Both the position numbers and the translations under genes were made by a program. Positions 17,143 through 25,053 of a stretch of DNA of 64,000 nucleotides are shown here, piece by piece (the stretch's first letter is position 1; the number at the start of each line of letters is the position of its first letter). The notes beneath the pieces were generated by a model. That model worked only from the letters and a program-made list of their open reading frames with translations. It did not search any database and was not told where the DNA came from. The DNA comes from Patescibacteria group bacterium. GTDB taxonomy: Bacteria > Patescibacteriota > Microgenomatia > UBA1406 > GWC2-37-13. The DNA lies in NCBI GenBank assembly GCA_026415975.1, contig JAOAFZ010000002.1:175390-239389 (forward strand). Direction: 5' to 3'.

Positions 17143-17943
17143 GTGGCCGGAAGTACGTTGGCGGCTCACCGAGTGCATCCCGCTGTGTGGAGCTGCATGC
17201 GCAACCGCATGAGGCAGGCGATGATGATGTACCGATGAAGGTATGGGTACAGCGGGTATTTCTTTTCCATGGATTCGGCGGTGTATTTCCATAGCGGTAC
17301 GCAGAGTAAGCACTACCAGTCCGCCGGTAAAAAGAAGCAACCCAAGCGGGGGCAGAAGCGCCTCGCTGTCACCGGTAAGCCACGCCCACCAGGAAACGCC
17401 GTCGGTCATAGCAATCCGGGCCATGGCAAACATAAGCGCCAGATACCCCAGCCTTAGCAGAACGCGCCACATCTCTTCCCCCAGGTTTCTTATGGCCAGG
17501 CGGTGCGAGATTACCGTCATAAATGTAAGAATTAGCAGTGTGGTGAGCGATGCATAGAGCGGTCCGGCAGTACGGGGATCGGAAACATACGTTTCCAGCC
17601 CAACGCGATACTCTGCATGAACAAGCATCAGGCCGAAATGCATGCTGGCATACAGCCACGCCAGCACGCCGAAATGCTTCCGGTAACCCATATACCGGTC
17701 CGCGAAATCCCAGAAATAACAGATCGAGCTCATTCCCATCGCACACAGGAGCAGAACAAGAGATGTGTACCCCAGAGCAATCTCAACAAACTGCGGCAGA
17801 AGCAACCCCCGGATCCCGCCGATGTAGAGTGCAGTTAGAATGTAGATATAGACGGCAAACACGATCGCCTGAAACCACATGGCGTCTTCATGAGTAATTC
17901 CCTTCATATCCCGCCACTCACGATAGGCTTTGATGATGTCCAT
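17107..17943 (-). CDS. Ferric-reductase-like transmembrane protein
   Basis: Membrane protein of 278 aa with about six helices. The His-bearing segments YRKHFGVLAWLYASMHFGLMLVH and VISHRLAIRNLGEEMWRVLLRLGYL match the pattern of the ferric-reductase/MsrQ (YedZ) family, where paired histidines hold heme b, though the second pair is less clear here. No NAD or flavin domain is present, so it would be a membrane electron carrier. The C-terminal 60 residues are a His/Ser/Arg-rich soluble tail that overlaps an opposing terminator. A TAAACT box ends 6 nt before the ATG. A second family member is at 49702-50343. Confidence 0.6.
   Translation of the reverse strand: MDIIKAYREWRDMKGITHEDAMWFQAIVFAVYIYILTALYIGGIRGLLLPQFVEIALGYTSLVLLLCAMGMSSICYFWDFADRYMGYRKHFGVLAWLYASMHFGLMLVHAEYRVGLETYVSDPRTAGPLYASLTTLLILTFMTVISHRLAIRNLGEEMWRVLLRLGYLALMFAMARIAMTDGVSWWAWLTGDSEALLPPLGLLLFTGGLVVLTLRTAMEIHRRIHGKEIPAVPIPSSVHHHRLPHAVAHAAPHSGMHSVSRQRTSGHKKSPAKLSSRG
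17109..17142 (+). terminator. Intrinsic terminator
   Basis: AGCCCC (17109-17114) pairs with GGGGCT (17131-17136) and is followed by an uninterrupted T-run to 17142 on the plus strand. Confidence 0.65.
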
Positions 17944-18051
17944 GAAACTAGTTTAGAAGAAGCGTGAGGGCATTGCAAGCGACGCCTGACCGGGGCAGTT
18001 GCGATGTGCTACAATAGGTATTCTCCCCTACTCAGGAAACCGTTTGCTTTA

Positions 18052-18135
18052 GCCGGGGTGGCGGAATTGGCAGACGCGCAGGTCTCAAAAACCTGTGGTG
18101 GCAACATCATGAGGGTTCGAGCCCCTCCCCCGGCA
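18052..18135 (+). tRNA. tRNA-Leu (anticodon CAA)
   Basis: Complete class II tRNA. The 7-bp acceptor stem is GCCGGGG (18052-18058) with CCCCGGC (18128-18134), and the discriminator is A. The anticodon stem CAGGT/ACCTG holds the loop CTCAAAA, giving anticodon CAA (codon UUG). A long variable arm follows, and the T-loop is GGTTCGAGCCC. CCA is not encoded. Confidence 0.95.
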
Positions 18136-18191
18136 CTTCCTTTCCACCGTTATTATTGAACAAACGTTCACTTGCGATGCGGTAGTTAAGA

Positions 18192-18244
18192 GCATATACT
18201 ATGCAATATATATTTAATATATTAGCAAATGCATATATTATGCA
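18192..18244 (+). promoter_or_regulatory. Paired palindromic operators of the toxin-antitoxin operon
   Basis: Two copies of a GCATA-N3-TATGC palindrome: 18192-18204 and the longer perfect TGCATA-TAT-TATGCA at 18230-18244, centred 39 bp apart. The second overlaps the antitoxin ATG at 18240. Ribbon-helix-helix antitoxins bind such short tandem palindromes to repress their own operon. Confidence 0.65.
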
Positions 18245-18524
18245 AACTGTATCTACCAAGCGTGTACAAAAACTGATAACGTTCTCTCCACAACTATATA
18301 CGCATCTGGAGGCGAAGGCGCGACGACTGGGAGTAACGTTTCCCGAATATATCCGCAGTCTGGCACTGGAAGATATCAAAGGTGAAGTCAACGACATTAT
18401 AATAGCTAGTCGCGAGATGGAAGAAGCGATTGGTGCAAGTCTGGATGATTATCAAACTGGCAGATTCTCCGAATTCGATCCAACGGATACGGACCAGTTG
18501 AAGGCGCTGTTTGAGGAAAAGTAA
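18240..18524 (+). CDS. Ribbon-helix-helix antitoxin
   Basis: Small protein (94 aa) with an N-terminal ribbon-helix-helix pattern: a short strand (KRVQKLITFSPQ), then helices LYTHLEAKARRLGVTFPEYIRSLAL. The acidic C-terminus (SLDDYQTGRFSEFDPTDTDQLKALFEEK) is typical of the toxin-neutralising tail. ATG 18240 fits the family N-terminus; the earlier in-frame ATG at 18201 lies within the first operator. The stop is 4 nt before the toxin start, so the two form one operon. Two palindromes upstream suggest autorepression. Confidence 0.8.
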   Translation: MQTVSTKRVQKLITFSPQLYTHLEAKARRLGVTFPEYIRSLALEDIKGEVNDIIIASREMEEAIGASLDDYQTGRFSEFDPTDTDQLKALFEEK

Positions 18525-18528
18525 GCCT

Positions 18529-18831
18529 ATGGTCAAACTGGAAAAGTCGGCGTCATTTGTCCAGATGACACGGGCATTCGGTAAGTTCTATCCTGCTTTC
18601 CGTCCGCTTATTGCTTCCCGTCTCCTTCTGCTGGCCAAAAATCCGTTTGATCCGGCTCTCAAAACCCGGCAGGTGTATACAAAGCGCTATGGCACTATGT
18701 TGAGCTCGGAGATTAAGAACGACATCCGCATAATCTGGGACTTTGCGGGAAGCAAGAAAACGAGAATTCGTTTACTGGCTATCGGCAGTCACAAGGAGCC
18801 GCTGAAGGTGTACTCAAGGCGAGGTGGATAA
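18529..18831 (+). CDS. RelE/ParE-family toxin
   Basis: Predicted 100-aa toxin of a type II system. Features of the RelE/ParE fold are visible: an N-terminal helix pair, KNPFDPALKTRQVYTKRYGTM (the usual nPf-p-Lk-H motif), IKNDIRIIWDFA and the C-terminal strand RIRLLAIGSHKEPLKVY. Basic overall. RelE members cut mRNA on the ribosome and ParE members poison gyrase; the sequence alone does not settle which. Immediately downstream of its antitoxin and convergent with the next gene. Confidence 0.8.
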   Translation: MVKLEKSASFVQMTRAFGKFYPAFRPLIASRLLLLAKNPFDPALKTRQVYTKRYGTMLSSEIKNDIRIIWDFAGSKKTRIRLLAIGSHKEPLKVYSRRGG

Positions 18832-18873
18832 ATTATCGCAAATGCCCTGCGTCGAGGCAGGCGTGGTTTTCTA

Positions 18874-20061
18874 TTACCCTCCCTCCACTACCCGGATCTT
18901 TCCCTGGTATTTACCCATGCTGCACGAGAATCCGATCTCCCCTGTCTCCTGCGGCAGAAACGAGATCACATTCTCCCCGTTTTTAAGAACTGTCTCCACA
19001 TTGATCTTAGGCGCCATCAGATGGGACTGGCAACCGTAAACGTCTTTTCCCTCCAGTATCCACTTGACTGGCTTTCCCTGCTCGACAATGTAAACAAGGG
19101 GGTAATAGCCTCGATTGGTAACGGTGGTCCGGATAATCTGCATGCCGGGTTGCTGTTCGGCACGAACGGGTGCTGCCGGATCGGAGGCGTTCCAGCTACT
19201 GAGCCGATCGAGCGGATTGATACCATATACCGTAAGAAACGCCAGGATATAGCTTATTCCAACAAGGGTTATCAACACCGCCACGCCCTTAACGAACCAG
19301 CCATACCACGACGAGCGCATCATCGAGCTTGCAAATCCGATCGCCAGCATGGCGGGGGTAGCTCCCAGAGCAAAGAATGTCATAATAAGCATACTCTGCA
19401 CCGGGTCGGCAACGGAGAGGGCATATAGCTGCACAGACTGGGTAAAGCCGCATGGGAGCCAGTAGGTTATGGCCCCAAGTGCGAAGGCCGTCCGGCGAGG
19501 GTTTGTAAGCAGGCGGCGTTCGACGGCCAGAATAAAACGCTTAAGCCAGCTGTTTGGCACGATCCGGTTCAGCGGCAGGATCCGCAACATATCGAGCCCG
19601 ATGAAAACTAAAAGAACCCCCACCACCACATTCAACGTGACTCCCATATTCAGCTCCACAGTAACAAATCGCCCTACATAGCCGTTCACTGCGCCCATAA
19701 GTGCATATGCACCGATCCGTCCCAAGTTAAAACTGACCGACGGGACAATCCGCTCACGCAAGGGATGCGATGTGACGTGCAGTTTGCCAATGGTAGCAAG
19801 GTACAACCCCCCAGTGGTGGCCATACAGGTGGAGACCGATGCCACCATCCCCAGCAGGAACGCCGATCCCAATGAGAGCTCCGATATACTCTTAGCCGGA
19901 ACAATCGCAAACTCCCCGGCGATAAAATACAGCAGCATAAGAATCATGGCTATGACCGCGGCCTCCAGGAGTCGGCTTGCACGTGTATCCCGAACTGGGA
20001 TACCGCAAGACGCACAGTGTGTATTTTCGATGCAGAAATTCGCTTTTTTCGCATTTTTCAT
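18874..20061 (-). CDS. UreH/TauE-like membrane protein with cupredoxin domain
   Basis: Predicted 395-aa copper-handling membrane protein. A short N-terminal Cys motif (HCASCG) precedes a six-helix UreH/DsbD-like membrane domain (LGSAFLLGMVASVSTCMATTGG, RIGAYALMGAVNGYVG, AITYWLPCGFTQSVQLYAL). The C-terminal 90 residues form a cupredoxin-like beta domain with candidate copper ligands in YGCQSHLMAP and GFSCSMGKYQGKI. The N-terminus is too short for a full HMA domain seen in longer relatives. I infer copper efflux or delivery to surface proteins. Divergent from the gene at 20088, with a shared AT-rich promoter region. Confidence 0.65.
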   Translation of the reverse strand: MKNAKKANFCIENTHCASCGIPVRDTRASRLLEAAVIAMILMLLYFIAGEFAIVPAKSISELSLGSAFLLGMVASVSTCMATTGGLYLATIGKLHVTSHPLRERIVPSVSFNLGRIGAYALMGAVNGYVGRFVTVELNMGVTLNVVVGVLLVFIGLDMLRILPLNRIVPNSWLKRFILAVERRLLTNPRRTAFALGAITYWLPCGFTQSVQLYALSVADPVQSMLIMTFFALGATPAMLAIGFASSMMRSSWYGWFVKGVAVLITLVGISYILAFLTVYGINPLDRLSSWNASDPAAPVRAEQQPGMQIIRTTVTNRGYYPLVYIVEQGKPVKWILEGKDVYGCQSHLMAPKINVETVLKNGENVISFLPQETGEIGFSCSMGKYQGKIRVVEGG

Positions 20062-20087
20062 ACGATTATGGTATAGTATATAGTCTT

Positions 20088-20642
20088 ATGAGAATCATTA
20101 TTTTAGCTCCACAAACTGAAGCGAGTCAACTCAAGCGTGATACCAAGCCGCTCATCGACTTCATAACGGAAAAAGGCCATAAAGCCGATATTGTCAGTAT
20201 AACAGCAAAAAAGTCTTTGAAAGCTGGTGAGGATCAGGATTACGCGTTTTCTATCTCGAACGAGATCAAGAATGCGGATGCAATCATTATCATTCCCGGA
20301 CTAGGCGGTATTGAACTGGGCATCTGCATGAGCCTCTGCCTCCAGCACCGGAAAACCACACTAGTAGGATACGACCGTGTAAAACCAGAATCTCCCCTGA
20401 TTGCGGCAACCAACATGATCAGCTTCTTCAAATACAACGAAAAGTCACTTGGCGAGCTTGAGCAGGTTATGAAGCCGTTTTTTACCGATATCCGAAAGAA
20501 AAAGCTCCTCTACCGGTTTAACCTCATGTTAAGCCGCGAGATGAATCTATTCCTGGGCAAGCGATCCCGTGAAAACGCAGTCAGCAAAGCCGACTATGTT
20601 CGTACGCTGATTCTGAAAGACATGGGTATGGCAGAAGAGTGA
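20088..20642 (+). CDS. Nucleoside 2-deoxyribosyltransferase-like protein
   Basis: Soluble protein (184 aa). The N-terminal 120 residues (MRIIILAPQTEASQLK, ISNEIKNADAIIIIPGLGGIELGICMSLCLQHRKTTLVGYD) follow the layout of the nucleoside 2-deoxyribosyltransferase/LOG-like fold: start strand, an aspartate before a hydrophobic strand, then a Gly-x-x-E-x-G turn. The C-terminal SKADYVRTLILKDMG looks like the second half of a ribbon-helix-helix and may mediate dimerisation or DNA binding. ATG 20088 lies 10 nt after TATAGT. Function is a family guess only. Confidence 0.45.
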   Translation: MRIIILAPQTEASQLKRDTKPLIDFITEKGHKADIVSITAKKSLKAGEDQDYAFSISNEIKNADAIIIIPGLGGIELGICMSLCLQHRKTTLVGYDRVKPESPLIAATNMISFFKYNEKSLGELEQVMKPFFTDIRKKKLLYRFNLMLSREMNLFLGKRSRENAVSKADYVRTLILKDMGMAEE

Positions 20643-20655
20643 TCCTGTCTTGTTC

Positions 20656-22002
20656 CTAGAGCGTTATATTCTGTGCCACGTCGTAGAACTTGACACGATC
20701 GCCACGAAACATCATCTCTATTTCCCCGGTTGGGCCATGACGATGCTTTGCCACGTCAACCTTGATTATTTTTTTACCGCTATCCAGAAGATCGTTTGCA
20801 TCATCATCACGGTAAATAAACACGACCGCATCCGCGTCCTGCTCGATCGAGCCTGACTCGCGCAGGTCAGAAAGCACCGGTTTTTTATCGCCGCGCTGTT
20901 CTACCGAACGGGAAAGCTGTGATAATGCGAGCACCGGAATCTGCAGTTCACGGGCAAGATTCTTCAGTCCAAGAGAGATATATGAAACTTCTTGGGTGCG
21001 GGATTCAAACTTCCGCCCGGGATCTGCCAGCTGGAGATAATCTACAATCAGTAACCCCAGGTTCCGCTCGGACTTGAGCCGCCGAGCTTTTGTGCGCATC
21101 TCGAGAATCGAAGCTCCGGGAGTGTCGTCGATAAAGATATTTGCTTCAGATAACTCCCCCATCGCCTCGACAAGCCTCCGATTGTCTTCGTCGGTAAGGC
21201 GGCCTGTCTTGAGCCGCCAGGCATCAATGTCGGCGTGGTTTACCAGTATCCGATCTACCATTTCCTCTTTGCTCATTTCCAGAGAAAAAAATCCGACGGT
21301 CGTTTTTGCCACAAAGGCCGCATGAAGGGCGATATTCAAGGCGAAACTCGTCTTTCCGACTCCCGGGCGGGCGGCCAGGATTATTAAATTCGACTTATTC
21401 AGCCCGGATAGCTTATTATCTAGTCCCGCAAAGCCTGTCGGCACTCCCCGGATACCATCACGGTTTTTTTGCATCTCTTCGAGTCGTTCAAAACTTTCGG
21501 TCAGAATATCCTTAAGCGGGATAAATTCCCGATGGTGTTGTTGTTGGGCAAGGCCATAAATCTCGCTCTCAACCTCATCCATAATCGACTTAATATCGCC
21601 GGTGTCGTGAAAGGACTTTTCCACTGCCCGGGATGAGATCTCTATCAGCTTTCGTTTCAGGTAGTGGTCTTTCACGATCCGGCCATAGTACTCAACGTAC
21701 GCACTGGTGGGGACTGCCTCCACAAGTTCAGAGAGATAGGCCTGACCACCGGATATTTTCACCGTACCTTCGCGCTTGAGTTCGTCCCGCAGAGTTACGA
21801 TATCTATAGGCATCTGCTTTTCGAAGAGAGCAATCATGCCCTCGTAGATTGCCTGATGGGCCTTGCTGTAAAAGTGTTCCGGCTTCAGGAACTCACTCAC
21901 GTTGTAAATTGCGGATGCATCGAGAAGAATCGCGCCAAGCACAGACCTTTCTGCCTGATCATCATGGGGAGGAACCTTAAAGGCATCTGATGCAGGAGTC
22001 AT
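20656..22002 (-). CDS. dnaB: Replicative DNA helicase DnaB
   Basis: Hexameric fork helicase, 448 aa. The N-terminal DnaB domain starts PPHDDQAERSVLGAILLDASAI. The RecA-like motor has Walker A AARPGVGKTSFAL near residue 210, the FFSLEMSKEEM switch and Walker B LLIVDYLQLAD, and the arginine-finger end HRHGPTGEIEMMF. No intein or DnaA/DnaC neighbour. TAGAAT lies 9 nt before the ATG, with a GAGAAGG purine stretch between. It lies about 3 kb from the candidate origin on the minus strand, i.e. transcribed away from it. Confidence 0.96.
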   Translation of the reverse strand: MTPASDAFKVPPHDDQAERSVLGAILLDASAIYNVSEFLKPEHFYSKAHQAIYEGMIALFEKQMPIDIVTLRDELKREGTVKISGGQAYLSELVEAVPTSAYVEYYGRIVKDHYLKRKLIEISSRAVEKSFHDTGDIKSIMDEVESEIYGLAQQQHHREFIPLKDILTESFERLEEMQKNRDGIRGVPTGFAGLDNKLSGLNKSNLIILAARPGVGKTSFALNIALHAAFVAKTTVGFFSLEMSKEEMVDRILVNHADIDAWRLKTGRLTDEDNRRLVEAMGELSEANIFIDDTPGASILEMRTKARRLKSERNLGLLIVDYLQLADPGRKFESRTQEVSYISLGLKNLARELQIPVLALSQLSRSVEQRGDKKPVLSDLRESGSIEQDADAVVFIYRDDDANDLLDSGKKIIKVDVAKHRHGPTGEIEMMFRGDRVKFYDVAQNITL

Positions 22003-22065
22003 AGCCTTCTCATTCTAGCGGAAAATCGCAGAAATGCAAACACCCATAACCGTGCCTGTTTATAC

Positions 22066-22722
22066 TTAGAAGCTCATCGGGACTATCTTGAGTTCCAGCT
22101 CTGCCAGATCTTCTTTTTTCAGCGAGAGTTTCCCCACCGGTTCAACTGCTTCCGCACCCATCGCGCTCATGAACTGATCAAGCGGAGCAAGTTTTCCGGC
22201 AAGTGACGGCGGTAGCTTGTCGTGCGCGTACCGCATGGGAATAATAATCGAAGGATCAAGTTTTTTAGCCATCGCGGCTGCTTCCTTCACATCTATGGTG
22301 CCGTAGCCGCCTACAGGTATCATAAGAATATCAACCTCACCAATCTCTTCAAGCAGCCTGGTATCTGCAATTGAACCAAGTTCGCCGCAGTGAACTGTCT
22401 GGATGCCCTCAATATCAAACTTGAAAATGACATTTTCAACACGCGCTTCCCCTTGGTTTTTGTCCCCACGGGACTGAATTCCGAAGATCCGGACGCCGTT
22501 TTTTTCGAACTCACCCGGCCAGTCAAAAACCATCGGCGATCCTTCGACGGAAGCGGCGGAGACGGTGCTGTCATGGCCATTTCCATGGGAGATAGTCACG
22601 ATATCCGCCTGTACCTTTGGCATCGGGATTCCGGCGGTTTTGGGATCAAAAGGATCAGTTACAATACGGCAATCGCGGGTTTTTATAAGGAAGGACGAAT
22701 GTCCGAAGTACGTTATTTCCAT
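22066..22722 (-). CDS. Metallo-beta-lactamase-fold hydrolase (variant active site)
   Basis: UlaG/UPF0173-like MBL-fold protein of 218 aa: it starts EITYFGHSSFLIKTRDCRIVTDPFDP, with later strands VHCGELGSI and a C-terminal IIPMRYAHDKLPP. The metal-binding motif that normally reads T-H-x-H-x-D-H appears as SHGNGHDS, so one His is Asn and the last Asp-His order is reversed. Activity may be altered, or a different metal set used. A TATGAT ends 8 nt before the ATG. The substrate is unknown. Confidence 0.7.
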   Translation of the reverse strand: MEITYFGHSSFLIKTRDCRIVTDPFDPKTAGIPMPKVQADIVTISHGNGHDSTVSAASVEGSPMVFDWPGEFEKNGVRIFGIQSRGDKNQGEARVENVIFKFDIEGIQTVHCGELGSIADTRLLEEIGEVDILMIPVGGYGTIDVKEAAAMAKKLDPSIIIPMRYAHDKLPPSLAGKLAPLDQFMSAMGAEAVEPVGKLSLKKEDLAELELKIVPMSF

Positions 22723-22805
22723 AGGAACCCATCATAGCAGACGCAGGCGAGATGCTCAAGACAGATCAGTATAGCGCTCCAGTATCTCTAAATTGCTTCG
22801 CTCAC

Positions 22806-22832
22806 AAAAAAGGCCGGCTACCCGGCCTTTTT
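22806..22832 (-). terminator. Bidirectional-type intrinsic terminator after hsp20
   Basis: A perfect AAGGCCGG/CCGGCCTT stem with a 4-nt loop, an A-run on its left and a T-run on its right, 18 nt past the hsp20 stop on the minus strand. It would also work in the plus direction. Confidence 0.85.
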
Positions 22833-22850
22833 ATGTACTCCAGCACCTTG

Positions 22851-23270
22851 TTACGCGGCTTTGACTGCGATCTTTTTGGCCTTCGCCTCCTCGGCAATCT
22901 TGGCGGTTACGGTTACGATACCGTCCCGTACGGTTGCCTGGATCGACGCCGCATCGATTGGACGCGGGAACGTGGTGCTGTAATCAAAAGAGGAAACGCG
23001 ATCGGCGCGGTATACAACCGTCTTCCGCTTCTTCTCCTCCTCCGATTCCTCGTGCCTGGCGTTGATGCGCAAAACGCCATCTTCGTAGGTAACCTCGACC
23101 TTATCGGCCGGAATCCCCGGGACGGCGGCCTTTACGTGTACGCTGTCCCCTTCTTCGTAGACATCCAGACCGGAGTTCCAGGTTACCTGGGGCCAGTCCA
23201 TGTCCTCGAATAACTCCCACGGACTTCTGCTCATCCAGCGGGCGAGCGGTGTGATAGTTCGTATTTTCAT
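22851..23270 (-). CDS. Small heat-shock protein (Hsp20/alpha-crystallin)
   Basis: Chaperone of 139 aa holding unfolded proteins. The alpha-crystallin domain runs from GLDVYEEGDSVHVKAAVPGI to AASIQATVRDGIVTVTAKI, with the A-x-x-x-n-G-v-L-type motif as RDGIVTV and a short C-terminal KKIAVKAA carrying an I-x-V anchor. ATG 23270 is preferred to GTG 23282. Unlike its neighbours it has a leader of about 70 nt. The promoter at 23351-23379 is overlaid by a CIRCE-like inverted repeat, so repression by an HrcA homologue is likely. Confidence 0.92.
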   Translation of the reverse strand: MKIRTITPLARWMSRSPWELFEDMDWPQVTWNSGLDVYEEGDSVHVKAAVPGIPADKVEVTYEDGVLRINARHEESEEEKKRKTVVYRADRVSSFDYSTTFPRPIDAASIQATVRDGIVTVTAKIAEEAKAKKIAVKAA

Positions 23271-23345
23271 ACGTGTGTGCACCTAAACTTATAACGAACT
23301 TCTAATGGGCGGGCGGATGCTGCAGCTTTCTGCCCTCATTCTCAT

Positions 23346-23372
23346 TTAGCAGTTTAGACAATTTTCTGCTAA
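23346..23372. promoter_or_regulatory. CIRCE-like operator
   Basis: A 27-bp inverted repeat with the exact 9-9-9 geometry of CIRCE (consensus TTAGCACTC-N9-GAGTGCTAA): TTAGCA at 23346-23351 and TGCTAA at 23367-23372, with the outer six positions matching and the inner three not. It covers the -10 and spacer of the hsp20 promoter. Confidence 0.65.
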
Positions 23373-23379
23373 TTGTCAA
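23351..23379 (-). promoter_or_regulatory. hsp20 promoter
   Basis: On the minus strand: TTGACA (complement of 23374-23379), a 17-nt spacer, and TAAACT (complement of 23351-23356). Near-consensus sigma-70 type rather than an alternative heat-shock sigma promoter, which fits control by a repressor. Confidence 0.75.
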
Positions 23380-23452
23380 GGGGGAATATTTTGCCACGAC
23401 GATACGGAGGCTAGCTCGCTTGATGCTCCAGGAGCTTACCCTCCCGCTTGCC

Positions 23453-24214
23453 TTAAAAGGAGGGAACGCTCGCCCCGGCTGTCGGTGTAGGTGTGGGTGG
23501 TGGCGGCACTGCCGGCGTCTGTGCCTGCTCGGGTATATTTTCTTTATGGAGCTTTCTTATAAGTTCTTTACGCGAGTCTTCGGGTAATTGATCCAAAAGC
23601 ATCTGGATTATCCTGCCGACGGTTTCTTTGTATATCGTCTTCTGAAGCTGTGATGCCGATTCCGAGGCGGTTTTCTGTACCTGCTCCACCGAAACGCCCA
23701 GCACACTCTCCCCTACTTCCTGCGCCTGCCGGAATCCCGCATCCACGAGTTTCACCCCTTCGGTCTGGAGGCGCGCAAAGGTACTTGTGGCAGTGGGCTC
23801 GAAACCGGACTCATGAGCACTCCCCGTGGATTCCCCGGTTGCGGCCGGTTCTGGCGTATGGGTTGACTGGCTGGAAATGCTACGCTCCCCTGCCTGACCG
23901 GCAGTTCCCCGGTTTGCACCGGTCGGAGTGGCTAGGGCCGGTGCAGTCTGTTCCAGGATCAGTCCGAGCGTGGGCCGGGGGCGGGCATTCGCGGCTGCAA
24001 TCTTCCGCTCGACTTCTGCACGGTTTAATTCCGAAAAATAGTAGGTGAACGATCCAGCAAGAATTAGCGCCAACAGAAAAAGCGCTTTTGGAAGGGCGTT
24101 TGTAACCACCGGCCGCGGCTGGTTGCCGGCTTCGTCTTCTTTCGTATCGCGTGGTTCTCTCCTTCGCCCACGCGCCAATTCCTCCAGTTCTCGGTCGAGC
24201 GGTTTAATACCCAT
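23453..24214 (-). CDS. Single-pass membrane protein, Ser/Thr/Pro/Ala-rich
   Basis: Unrecognised 253-aa protein. A charged cytoplasmic N-terminus (LDRELEELARGRRREPRDTKEDE) is followed by one membrane helix (ALFLLALILAGSFTYYF), a long low-complexity extracellular linker rich in Ala, Thr, Gly and Pro, a helical segment (VKLVDAGFRQAQEVGESVLGVSVEQVQKTASESASQLQKTIYKE) and a Pro/Thr tail ending the protein. ATG 24214 is chosen because TATACT ends 9 nt upstream. It may be a surface spacer or adhesion protein of the type common in CPR genomes. Confidence 0.6.
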   Translation of the reverse strand: MGIKPLDRELEELARGRRREPRDTKEDEAGNQPRPVVTNALPKALFLLALILAGSFTYYFSELNRAEVERKIAAANARPRPTLGLILEQTAPALATPTGANRGTAGQAGERSISSQSTHTPEPAATGESTGSAHESGFEPTATSTFARLQTEGVKLVDAGFRQAQEVGESVLGVSVEQVQKTASESASQLQKTIYKETVGRIIQMLLDQLPEDSRKELIRKLHKENIPEQAQTPAVPPPPTPTPTAGASVPSF

Positions 24215-24283
24215 ACAGTACACAGTATACACGCGCAAAACGGTCGAAACGGCCTGTTACGGGCGCTGGACGCTCCTTATCTG

Positions 24284-24355
24284 AGCCCAAGGCGGGAATC
24301 GAACCCGCGACCTCCTTCTTACCAAGAAGACGCTCTACCACTGAGCCACTTGGGC
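24284..24355 (-). tRNA. tRNA-Thr (anticodon GGT)
   Basis: 72-nt tRNA on the minus strand. Acceptor stem GCCCAAG with CTTGGGC, D-arm GCTC-AGTGGTA-GAGC, anticodon stem TCTTC/GAAGG with loop TTGGTAA giving GGT (codon ACC), T-arm with GGTTCGATTCC. The discriminator is T; CCA is not encoded. Confidence 0.95.
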
Positions 24356-24432
24356 AAACCGTTGTGAACACCGGCGTATAAATTTCTCACCGGCAATAGA
24401 ATTTGAATTATACGAAACAGAGAGCGGAACGT

Positions 24433-25053
24433 CTACCTTTTGAGGGCTAGTTTAGGAGTACAAATATACCCCTCGATCGCGCGGTAGCCAACAATGGCAA
24501 GGGCAACGATAACATTTAGCGATTTATTCACTCCCCACATGGGAATCTCAAGCACACTATCGCAAAGGGCACGTGTCTCGGGAAGTACACCGAACGTTTC
24601 GTTGCCGGCAACAAGACAGATCGGGCGGGGTGCAGGTGCGGGCGCCTGCTGGTCTTTTCGGATGGCACGCCATTCCCGATCCGCGTAATCGTAGCCCCGG
24701 TAGTCCACTGCCCGGGCATCCTGCTCTACTGCCACGACTCGGATTCCTTCCGGGTGCCTCCTGCGCAAAGCGGCAATGGCGGCGGTGGCAGAGGGGTGGT
24801 ACTCCCACGGCACAATTTTATAGGTCCCGATAGATGCCTTCATGATCCGGCTATTTGGAGGGGTCTCCATCTCCCCTGCCAAGAGAAGCTGTTGCACGTT
24901 TAAGGCATCCGATAGTCTAAAAATACCGCCGATGTTGTATGTGTCGTACACGTTTTCTAAAAGAATATACAGCGGATTCCGTTCACGTTGTGTGAACTGT
25001 CCGATAGCATCTTCGTCCCGCAGATCGCGGAGCTGTTTTGCATTTAGCCGCAT
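24433..25053 (-). CDS. TrmH/SpoU-family RNA 2'-O-methyltransferase
   Basis: SPOUT-class RNA methyltransferase (206 aa). Motif 1 is ILLENVYDTYNIGGIFRLSDAL (the N-x-G-x-x-R type), motif 2 LVAGNETFGV, and motif 3 EIPMWGVNKSLNVIVALAIVGY. These are the three SpoU motifs forming the knotted SAM site. Probably modifies tRNA (TrmH-like) or rRNA; the short form lacks an extra RNA-binding N-terminal domain. A TATACA box ends 9 nt before the ATG. Last minus-strand gene before the strand switch. Confidence 0.88.
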   Translation of the reverse strand: MRLNAKQLRDLRDEDAIGQFTQRERNPLYILLENVYDTYNIGGIFRLSDALNVQQLLLAGEMETPPNSRIMKASIGTYKIVPWEYHPSATAAIAALRRRHPEGIRVVAVEQDARAVDYRGYDYADREWRAIRKDQQAPAPAPRPICLVAGNETFGVLPETRALCDSVLEIPMWGVNKSLNVIVALAIVGYRAIEGYICTPKLALKR

